The notes under the pieces are model-generated. The model saw only the letters and a list, made by a program, of their open reading frames with translations, was not told the DNA's origin and made no database searches. A stretch of 7,855 nt of DNA from Rhodospirillaceae bacterium (lineage in GTDB: Bacteria > Pseudomonadota > Alphaproteobacteria > Rhodospirillales > Magnetovibrionaceae): NCBI GenBank assembly GCA_029881835.1, contig JAOULV010000052.1:1-7855 (forward strand), given 5' to 3'. Position 1 is the first letter of the stretch. The number at the start of each line of letters is the position of its first letter. Shown here piece by piece: positions 1 to 4,809 of this stretch. The position numbers and the translations under genes were made by a program.

Positions 1-2
1 CG

Positions 3-995
3 CTTACGGGCGAACAAGGCTGGCGAGAACGTTTTGGCATTGCGCGTAGGCGAGAAAACGCACCACAAGGGCTTTATTTTTACGGCGGCGTGGGGCGCGG
101 TAAGTCCATGCTGATGGATTTGTTTTTTGAACAGGCCCCCCTTGAAAACAAGCGTAGGGTTCATTTTCACGCCTTTATGCAGGAAGTTCACACCCGTATG
201 GCGGGCTTTCGCGCCGCCGAAATAAAGGTCGCCGACCCTATAAATTCGGTGGCAGACGCCATAGCAAAAGGTGCCAATTTATTATGTCTTGATGAGCTGC
301 AAATCACAGATATTACGGACGCGATGATAGTCGGGCGTTTGTTTGAGGGGTTATTTAAAAACGGTGTGGTGGTGGTCGCAACCTCTAATCGCCCACCCCG
401 GGACCTATATAAAGACGGTCTGCAAAGGGAACAATTTATCCCATTTATTATGTTAATTGAATCTAAAATGGATTTATTGGCGCTGGATGGCCCAATTGAC
501 TATCGCTTAGAGCATATGCGCGCCATTGACGTTTATATGACCCCGAATGACGAGGCGGCGCAAAAAAAACTGGAAGCCGCTTTTGAAAGGTTAACGCATG
601 GGCACCAAGCTCACCAAGCCGTGATCACGGTGCAAGGAAGGAAGGTGGAAATTCCAAAAGCGGTTGAAGGTGTGGCGATGGTTAGCTTTGCAGATATTTG
701 CGGACGTCCCTTAGGTGCGGCAGATTATATAGAAATATCAAGGCGTTATCATACATTAATTATGTCGGGAATTCCGCGCATGAACGGCGAAATGAAAGAT
801 GTTGCGCGCCGATTTATTACTCTCATCGATGCATTATACGAAGGCCACGTGAAATTTATTTGTTCTGCAGATGGCGAACCCAACGAACTTTATTCCGATG
901 GCGAGGGCGCATTTGAATTTGAAAGAACATCATCAAGGCTTGTAGAGATGCAATCGGAGTCCTACATAGAAATGGACCACGAGAGTCGAAAATAA
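3..995 (+). CDS. zapE: ZapE / AFG1-like P-loop ATPase, 5'-truncated by window edge
   Basis: This is the last 330 codons of a cell-division ATPase of the ZapE/AFG1 family. In E. coli ZapE associates with the FtsZ ring, and AFG1 relatives act in mitochondrial protein quality control. The frame is open to the left edge, so the true start lies outside the window; about 50 N-terminal residues appear to be missing compared with the usual family length. Counting from the first complete codon, the Walker A motif GGVGRGKS is at residues 28-35. Walker B LLCLDE is at 93-98, followed by the family-typical QITD stretch. The sensor-like strand ending TSNRPP is near 122-132, followed by LYKDGLQR and PFI. 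The C-terminal block with CGRPLGAADY (about 233-242), SGIPRM and DALYE is also diagnostic. A GTG codon at 90 lies inside Walker A and cannot be the start. Neighbourhood next to mdh is common in Alphaproteobacteria. No clear terminator follows. Confidence 0.93.
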   Translation, partial: LTGEQGWRERFGIARRRENAPQGLYFYGGVGRGKSMLMDLFFEQAPLENKRRVHFHAFMQEVHTRMAGFRAAEIKVADPINSVADAIAKGANLLCLDELQITDITDAMIVGRLFEGLFKNGVVVVATSNRPPRDLYKDGLQREQFIPFIMLIESKMDLLALDGPIDYRLEHMRAIDVYMTPNDEAAQKKLEAAFERLTHGHQAHQAVITVQGRKVEIPKAVEGVAMVSFADICGRPLGAADYIEISRRYHTLIMSGIPRMNGEMKDVARRFITLIDALYEGHVKFICSADGEPNELYSDGEGAFEFERTSSRLVEMQSESYIEMDHESRK

Positions 996-1179
996 GAAAA
1001 TGAATCGTTTTTTCTAGAAAATTGCGTAAGTAACTTGCCGAAATGGTAAAATCAGGGTAAAAATATGCGATTCGTGTTTTATGCGAATATCGATTCGATT
1101 CGGTTAGTGTCGTCTTGATAGTTTTGTTTTGATGATTTTTTGAATAATTGTTTTTGTATTTTTGTTTTTTAATTTGATG

Positions 1180-1209
1180 ATGACTTGTTACGAAAAATCC
1201 AGATTTAAT
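1180..1209 (+). promoter_or_regulatory. Possible sigma-70-type promoter of mdh
   Basis: ATGACT at 1180-1185 matches TTGACA at 4 of 6 positions. TTTAAT at 1204-1209 matches TATAAT at 5 of 6, with an 18-base spacer. Transcription would start near 1216, giving a leader of about 50 bases. The T-rich tract immediately upstream could act like an UP element. In such AT-rich DNA weak matches arise easily, so this is only the best of several candidates. A CtrA-type TTAA-N7-TTAA site is not present. Confidence 0.3.
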
Positions 1210-1248
1210 TTTTAATCCGAAGAAGCGGATTTAAAATCGGATTTAAAA
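1209..1248 (+). repeat. Inverted and direct repeat in mdh leader
   Basis: CGGATTTAAAA occurs twice, at 1226-1236 and 1238-1248. The segment at 1209-1219 is the reverse complement of that unit with one mismatch, separated from the first copy by the 6-base loop AAGAAG. Two mutually exclusive stem-loops are therefore possible: the left arm pairs with either copy. The second copy abuts the mdh Shine-Dalgarno. It could equally be a DNA operator. Confidence 0.55.
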
Positions 1249-1257
1249 GGAAGGAAG
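1249..1257 (+). promoter_or_regulatory. mdh ribosome binding site
   Basis: GGAAGGAAG carries two overlapping GGAAG copies ending 7 bases before the ATG at 1265, and decides that start. The five bases immediately before the ATG, CTTCC (1260-1264), are complementary to either GGAAG copy. Pairing with the first copy (1249-1253) leaves a 6-base loop, so the site could be masked in mRNA. Confidence 0.7.
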
Positions 1258-1264
1258 AACTTCC

Positions 1265-2230
1265 ATGGCTCGCAATAAGATCGCCTTGATAGGCTCGGGC
1301 AATATTGGTGGCACACTTGCGCTGATAGCCGGCCTCAAAGACCTAGGCGACATAGTGCTGTTTGATATTGATGACAGCATGCCAAAAGGAAAAGCACTGG
1401 ATATTGCCCAGTCGTCACCCATTGGTGGCTTCGATTCCAATCTCCTCGGTGCCAAAAGCTACGCCGCAATAAAAGGCGCAGATGTGGTAATCGTGACCGC
1501 AGGCATACCGCGCAAACCCGGTATGAGCCGCGATGATCTTTTAGCCGTAAACGTGGGCGTAATGAAATCGGTTGGTGCCGGTATTAAAAAGTACGCCCCC
1601 AAGGCATTCGTTATATGCGTGACCAATCCATTGGATGCAATGGTTTGGGCGTTGCGCGAAGCGTCCGGGCTGCCGCACAATATGGTTGTGGGCATGGCCG
1701 GTGTTCTGGATTCGGCGCGTTTTAGATATTTTCTTGCAGAAGAATTCGACGTCTCGATTGAAGATGTCACAGCATTTGTCCTGGGCGGCCATGGCGATAC
1801 CATGGTTCCGTTGGTGCGTTACTCCACTGTTGCCGGTATTCCGCTACCGGATCTTATAAAGATGAAGTGGACGACAAAAAAACGCATCAACGAAATAGTC
1901 CAGAGAACCCGTGATGGCGGTGCAGAAATAGTCGGACTTTTGAAAACAGGTTCGGCTTTTTATGCACCGGCAGCCGCCGCTATACAGATGGCGGAGTCCT
2001 ACCTCAAAGATAAAAAACGTGTATTACCATGTGCGGCATACCTCAAAGGGGAATATGCCGTGAGGGAGGTGTACGTGGGTGTTCCGGTAGTTATCGGCGC
2101 CCGCGGGGTTGAGCGAGTGGTCGAGATTAAACTCGACGCTCAGGAGCGGGCCGCCTTTAATAAGTCGGTCAGCGCGGTTCGGAGCCTTATATCCACAATT
2201 CGGAAAATTGAGAAGGGTAAAGGTAGGTAA
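1265..2230 (+). CDS. mdh: Malate dehydrogenase, NAD-dependent, LDH-like type
   Basis: This cytoplasmic enzyme reversibly oxidises malate to oxaloacetate with NAD+, closing the TCA cycle. It has 321 residues, the normal length. The Rossmann dinucleotide motif GSGNIGG is at residues 10-16, and Asp34 ends the second strand, as expected for NAD preference. The substrate-binding arginines appear as Arg83 and Arg89 in GIPRKPGMSRDD, and Arg152 lies in LDSARF. Asn121 is in VTNPLD. The catalytic pair is Asp149 and His176 (GGHGDTMVPL). Arg83, where lactate dehydrogenases carry glutamine, argues for malate rather than lactate. The start is supported by a strong Shine-Dalgarno and by the N-terminal MARNKIALIG, typical of alphaproteobacterial Mdh. 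The C-terminus ends in a basic KIEKGKGR tail. It is probably the first gene of the mdh-sucCDAB transcription unit. Confidence 0.97.
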   Translation: MARNKIALIGSGNIGGTLALIAGLKDLGDIVLFDIDDSMPKGKALDIAQSSPIGGFDSNLLGAKSYAAIKGADVVIVTAGIPRKPGMSRDDLLAVNVGVMKSVGAGIKKYAPKAFVICVTNPLDAMVWALREASGLPHNMVVGMAGVLDSARFRYFLAEEFDVSIEDVTAFVLGGHGDTMVPLVRYSTVAGIPLPDLIKMKWTTKKRINEIVQRTRDGGAEIVGLLKTGSAFYAPAAAAIQMAESYLKDKKRVLPCAAYLKGEYAVREVYVGVPVVIGARGVERVVEIKLDAQERAAFNKSVSAVRSLISTIRKIEKGKGR

Positions 2231-2253
2231 TCTTTCTCAAGGGGGGGTTCCGG

Positions 2254-2265
2254 CCATTTAAATGG
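2254..2265. repeat. 12-base perfect palindrome before the repeat gene
   Basis: CCATTTAAATGG is a perfect palindrome that follows a run of seven G (2241-2247). Its last two bases are the first two of the GGAGAAG ribosome binding site. It could be a protein-binding site, or a short 4-bp hairpin in mRNA with loop TTAA that touches the Shine-Dalgarno. Confidence 0.5.
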
Positions 2266-2270
2266 AGAAG
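2264..2270 (+). promoter_or_regulatory. Ribosome binding site of the Lys-rich repeat gene
   Basis: GGAGAAG sits just upstream of the ATG at 2274, with 6 bases between the GGAG core and the start. It decides in favour of that codon over the in-frame ATG at 2262, whose nearest G-rich stretch (2241-2247) is too far away and which would itself overlap this site. Confidence 0.65.
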
Positions 2271-2273
2271 ACT

Positions 2274-2582
2274 ATGGTTAAAAGAGCAAAGAAGAAGACA
2301 GCTAAGAAGAAAACCGCTAAGCGCAAGACAGTTAAAAAAGCCGCGAAGCGGAAAGTAGCGAAGAAAAAAACAGCTAAGCGGAAAACAGCTAAGCGGAAAA
2401 CCGCGAAGAAAAAAACCGCTAAGCGTAAAACCGCTAAGAAGAAGACCGCTAAACGGAAAACTGCTAAGCGTAAAACCGCTAAGAAGAAGACCGCTAAGCG
2501 TAAAACCGCTAAGAAGAAGACCGCTAAGCGTAAAACCGCTAAACGGAAAACTGCTAAGCGTAAAACTGCTAAAAAGAAATAG
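2274..2582 (+). CDS. Lys/Arg-rich pentapeptide-repeat basic protein (H1-like?)
   Basis: I do not recognise this as a named family. The 102-residue product is built from 17 pentads of the form K-[K/R]-K-T-[A/V], interrupted once by KKAAKRKVA (21-29), and ends in KKK. Only six amino acids occur (M, V, K, R, A, T). I count 61 Lys plus Arg and no acidic, aromatic, Gly, Pro or Cys residue. There is no signal peptide or membrane segment. By composition it should be disordered and polycationic, able to bind DNA, RNA or polyphosphate, like the tails of histone H1, AlgP-type or chlamydial Hc2-type proteins, though the usual prolines are absent. It lies in the same direction 43 bases after mdh and 45 before sucC, suggesting cotranscription. 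An alternative start at 2262 would add MEKT. Two adjacent TAG codons end it. Its being a real gene rests on the frame, ribosome binding site and context; the function is inference. Confidence 0.72.
   Translation: MVKRAKKKTAKKKTAKRKTVKKAAKRKVAKKKTAKRKTAKRKTAKKKTAKRKTAKKKTAKRKTAKRKTAKKKTAKRKTAKKKTAKRKTAKRKTAKRKTAKKK
2421..2570 (+). repeat. Tandem 15-base units with 30-base higher-order repeat
   Basis: Inside the Lys-rich gene the DNA is a tandem array of 15-base units. Name A = AAGCGTAAAACCGCT, B = AAGAAGAAGACCGCT, C = AAACGGAAAACTGCT. From 2421 the order is A B C A B A B A C A', where A' differs from A by one base. The 30-base pair AB is identical at 2421-2450, 2466-2495 and 2496-2525. Units before 2421 are more diverged, with other synonymous codons (CGG, CGC, GCG, ACA). 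Confidence 0.9.
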
Positions 2583-2588
2583 TAGTAC

Positions 2589-2618
2589 GAGGATGCGTTT
2601 CGCCTCCTCTAATAGGAG
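2589..2618 (+). promoter_or_regulatory. Competing hairpins before sucC
   Basis: GAGGA (2589-2593) is complementary to TCCTC (2605-2609); inside it, GCG (2595-2597) and CGC (2601-2603) pair across a TTT loop, with one mismatch between the two helices. Alternatively CTCCT (2604-2608) can pair with AGGAG (2614-2618), the core of the sucC Shine-Dalgarno, over a 5-base loop. The two foldings use the same CTCC bases and exclude each other. Whether either forms in the cell is not known from sequence. Confidence 0.4.
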
Positions 2619-2620
2619 AG
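2614..2620 (+). promoter_or_regulatory. sucC ribosome binding site
   Basis: AGGAGAG ends 7 bases before the ATG at 2628, an optimal spacing that fixes the sucC start together with the conserved N-terminus MNIHEYQAK. Confidence 0.8.
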
Positions 2621-2627
2621 AAGCCGC

Positions 2628-3815
2628 ATGAATATCCATGAATACCAAGCCAAGTCACTCTTGGCTGGATTCGGGGTTGCCGTGCCCCGGGGTGGTGTTG
2701 CATACACCGCCCCGGAGGCCGCGCAAATAGCCAAAAATCTAGCAAAAGATATGCAAGGCGACCCAATATTGGTCGTCAAAGCACAAATACACGCCGGCGG
2801 CCGAGGCAAAGGCGGCGGCGTTAAGGTTGTTAAATCCGTTGACGACGTGCTTGATACGGCCAACCAAATGCTGGGAATGCAATTAATAACCCATCAAACC
2901 GGCCCGGCAGGCAAAGAGGTCAAGCGGGTCTACATCGAAGAAGGCTGCGACATCGCGCGCGAGCTTTATCTATCAATGTTGATTGATCGCGCGTCTTCAC
3001 GCCTAACCATTATGGCATCCACCGAAGGCGGTATGGATATTGAAGAAGTAGCAGCCAAAACCCCAGAAAAAATTATTATGGAGGCAATTGATCCGGCCAC
3101 CGGAATTCAGGCTTTCCACGCCCGTAATATTGCTTTCGGCCTTGGCCTAGAGGGCAAACAGGTTGGCTCGGCGGTAAAGCTTATTATGGGTCTTTATAAA
3201 GCGTTCAACGCGCTTGATGCATCATTGGTTGAAATAAACCCGTTGGTCGTAACGGGCGCGGGTGAGGTTATGGCGCTGGACGCCAAAATGAATTTTGATG
3301 ATAACGCGCTATTTCGGCAAAAAGATGTGTCAGAACTGCGCGACGAAGACGAAGAAGACCCCTCAGAGCTTGAAGCGCAAAAACATGACCTTAATTATAT
3401 CAAGCTCGATGGTAACATTGGTTGCATGGTGAACGGCGCGGGCCTTGCTATGGCGACCATGGATATAATCAAACTCAATGGCGGCGATCCGGCAAACTTC
3501 CTTGATGTTGGTGGCGGGGCCACCAAAGAACGGGTCACGACCGCTTTCAAACTTATTTTGTCCGACCCCAACGTCAAAGGCATTTTGGTCAACATATTTG
3601 GCGGCATAATGCGTTGCGATGTTATTGCCGATGGCGTTGTGGCGGCGGCCAAAGAGGTAAGCCTGAACGTGCCATTGGTAGTAAGGCTAGAAGGCACCAA
3701 TGTTGATTTGGGCAAGAAAATATTGGCCGAATCCGGCCTGCCTATAGTATCAGCCGATGATCTGGGTGATGCCGCCGAAAAAATTGTGCAGGCGGTAAAG
3801 GAGGCAGGGAAATAA
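2628..3815 (+). CDS. sucC: Succinyl-CoA synthetase (ADP/GDP-forming), beta subunit
   Basis: This is the nucleotide-binding subunit of succinyl-CoA synthetase, which with SucD converts succinyl-CoA, phosphate and NDP to succinate, CoA and NTP. It has 395 residues (E. coli 388). The N-terminus MNIHEYQAK opens an ATP-grasp domain. Lys51 and the glycine-rich loop GGRGKGGGVK (57-66) are the nucleotide-phosphate contacts. Glu202 and Asn204 in EINPLV, with Asp218 in ALDAKM, fit the Mg-binding set. The C-terminal CoA-ligase domain shows GNIGCMVNGAG (262-272), GGGATKER (295-302) and NIFGGIMRCD (322-331), followed by RLEGTN. All key residues are present. The stop codon TAA overlaps the sucD start by one base (TAATG), so translation of the two subunits is likely coupled, giving equal amounts. 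Confidence 0.98.
   Translation: MNIHEYQAKSLLAGFGVAVPRGGVAYTAPEAAQIAKNLAKDMQGDPILVVKAQIHAGGRGKGGGVKVVKSVDDVLDTANQMLGMQLITHQTGPAGKEVKRVYIEEGCDIARELYLSMLIDRASSRLTIMASTEGGMDIEEVAAKTPEKIIMEAIDPATGIQAFHARNIAFGLGLEGKQVGSAVKLIMGLYKAFNALDASLVEINPLVVTGAGEVMALDAKMNFDDNALFRQKDVSELRDEDEEDPSELEAQKHDLNYIKLDGNIGCMVNGAGLAMATMDIIKLNGGDPANFLDVGGGATKERVTTAFKLILSDPNVKGILVNIFGGIMRCDVIADGVVAAAKEVSLNVPLVVRLEGTNVDLGKKILAESGLPIVSADDLGDAAEKIVQAVKEAGK
3798..3804 (+). promoter_or_regulatory. sucD ribosome binding site inside sucC
   Basis: AAGGAGG lies within the last codons of sucC, 10 bases before the sucD ATG at 3815. It is a near-perfect Shine-Dalgarno, so sucD can be read both by coupling and by direct initiation. 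Confidence 0.8.
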
Positions 3816-4693
3816 TGGCTGTTTTGGTTGATAAAAACACCAAGGTAATCTGTCAGGGCTTTACCGGGGCGCAAGGGACCTTTCATTCCGAACAGGCTAT
3901 CGCTTATGGCACCAAAATGGTTGGCGGTGTTACGCCGGGCAAGGGCGGTTCATCCCATCTTGACCTGCCGGTTTTTGATACCGTGGCTCAAGCGGTGGAA
4001 AAAACCAAAGCGGACGCCAGCGTTATATACGTACCACCACCGTTTGCGGCCGATGCCATACTTGAAGCCATAGCCGCCGAAATAGAACTTGTGGTCTGCA
4101 TAACCGAAGGCATTCCGGTGCTTGATATGGTTCGGGTAAAGCGCGCACTTGAAGGATCAAATACCCGGCTTATCGGGCCTAATTGCCCCGGCGTCATCAC
4201 ACCGGGGGAATGTAAAATTGGCATCATGCCGGGCCACATTCATACCCGTGGCAAGGTTGGCATCGTATCGCGCTCTGGTACATTAACGTATGAAGCGGTG
4301 GCACAAACCACTGTTACCGGCCTTGGCCAGACCACGTGTATCGGTATTGGCGGGGACCCTGTCAACGGCACCAATTTTGTTGATTGTCTGGATATGTTTT
4401 TGGGCGATCCTGAAACCGAAGCAATTATCATGATTGGCGAAATTGGCGGCACCGCCGAGGAAGAAGCGGCTGAGTTTCTCAAAAAATCCAAGACCAAAAA
4501 ACCGGTTGCAGGCTTCATCGCCGGCGTCACCGCACCACCGGGCAGGCGCATGGGCCATGCCGGTGCCATTATATCGGGCGGCAAGGGAACTGCGGGCGAC
4601 AAGATAGAGGCGCTAAAATCTGCCGGCATAGCCGTGGCCTCATCGCCAGCTACAATCGGGCAGACAATGCTGGAAAAACTGCAAAATAAATAA
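3815..4693 (+). CDS. sucD: Succinyl-CoA synthetase, alpha subunit
   Basis: This is the CoA-binding and phosphohistidine-carrying subunit of succinyl-CoA synthetase. It has 292 residues, the normal size. The CoA-binding Rossmann domain begins with QGFTGAQGTFH (14-24) and GGVTPGKGG (37-45). IGPNCPG (120-126) holds the conserved cysteine near CoA. The ligase domain has SRSGTLTYE (152-160) and GIGGDPVNG (177-185). Glu209 in GEIGGTAEE positions the phosphohistidine loop, and the catalytic His247 lies in GRRMGHAG (243-250). The C-terminal SSPATIGQTM is family-typical. It overlaps sucC by one base and is followed by a 116-base gap before sucA. The complete motif set leaves no doubt about the function; whether the partner enzyme prefers ADP or GDP cannot be read from this subunit. 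Confidence 0.98.
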   Translation: MAVLVDKNTKVICQGFTGAQGTFHSEQAIAYGTKMVGGVTPGKGGSSHLDLPVFDTVAQAVEKTKADASVIYVPPPFAADAILEAIAAEIELVVCITEGIPVLDMVRVKRALEGSNTRLIGPNCPGVITPGECKIGIMPGHIHTRGKVGIVSRSGTLTYEAVAQTTVTGLGQTTCIGIGGDPVNGTNFVDCLDMFLGDPETEAIIMIGEIGGTAEEEAAEFLKKSKTKKPVAGFIAGVTAPPGRRMGHAGAIISGGKGTAGDKIEALKSAGIAVASSPATIGQTMLEKLQNK

Positions 4694-4809
4694 AAAAAGC
4701 TTTAAGACACCGTAAAAATGGTGCTCAATACCGTTGCTCAATGGGGCGTTTAAAATAAACAAAAGGTGGAAATGGCGGGGCTGTAACCCAATATTTTCTT
4801 GTATAACCC
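4694..4809. other. sucD-sucA spacer with short repeats and a 4-codon ORF
   Basis: No terminator with a U tract is visible; the only hairpin candidate is CACC (4708-4711) with GGTG (4720-4723). TGCTCAAT occurs twice, at 4722-4729 and 4735-4742. TAACCCA occurs twice, at 4784-4790 and 4804-4810, 20 bases apart, the second ending in the A of the sucA start codon. AAGGTGG (4763-4769) precedes an ATG at 4772 that encodes only M-A-G-L before TAA (4784-4786). TAAAAT (4751-4756) resembles a -10 box but has no convincing -35. Confidence 0.6.

Larger units (their letters stand above)
996..1264. other. AT-rich zapE-mdh spacer
   Basis: This 269-base spacer holds no credible gene. From left to right it contains a 12-base palindrome TTTTCTAGAAAA (1010-1021) and three copies of CGATTCG (1068-1074, 1091-1097, 1096-1102). 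It then has a 69-base stretch with no C at all and 43 T (1115-1183), a possible promoter, and an inverted plus direct repeat cluster just before the mdh ribosome binding site. I see no GC-rich hairpin with a U tract that would serve as an intrinsic terminator for zapE. Confidence 0.8.

Noticed and set aside
996..1021. Terminator for zapE from the A/T-rich inverted sequence and TTTTCTAGAAAA palindrome
   Set aside because: The stems are almost purely A-T, with no GC-rich stem followed by T tract as an intrinsic terminator needs.
1180..1248. CtrA-type binding site from several TTAA boxes
   Set aside because: TTAA pairs in this region are spaced 3 bases (1205 and 1212) or 8 bases (1231 and 1243), not the required 7.
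2262..2264. Upstream ATG as start of the Lys-rich gene
   Set aside because: No ribosome binding site at usable distance, and it would overlap the good GGAGAAG site serving 2274. It remains possible and would add only four residues, including the sole acidic one.
2421..2570. CRISPR-like array because of regular repeats
   Set aside because: The repeats are contiguous 15-base coding units without unique spacers and are explained by the pentapeptide repeat.
2187..2648. Open frame of 153 codons on the minus strand, with a Leu/Ser/Gly/Phe repeat pattern
   Set aside because: It is the antisense of the Lys-rich repeat: AAG and AAA read as CTT and TTT, and ACC as GGT. It also runs into the end of mdh and the start of sucC, with no ribosome binding site or family resemblance. 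The sense strand has the better start and operon context.
4708..4723. Hairpin CACC/GGTG after sucD as an intrinsic terminator
   Set aside because: The stem is only 4 bp and is not followed by a T run, so read-through into sucA is expected.
4802..4807. TATAAC directly before sucA as a -10 box for a leaderless mRNA
   Set aside because: The distance to the ATG is only 2 bases, too short for transcription to begin at or before the start codon, and the expected -35 region shows no TTGACA-like hexamer.
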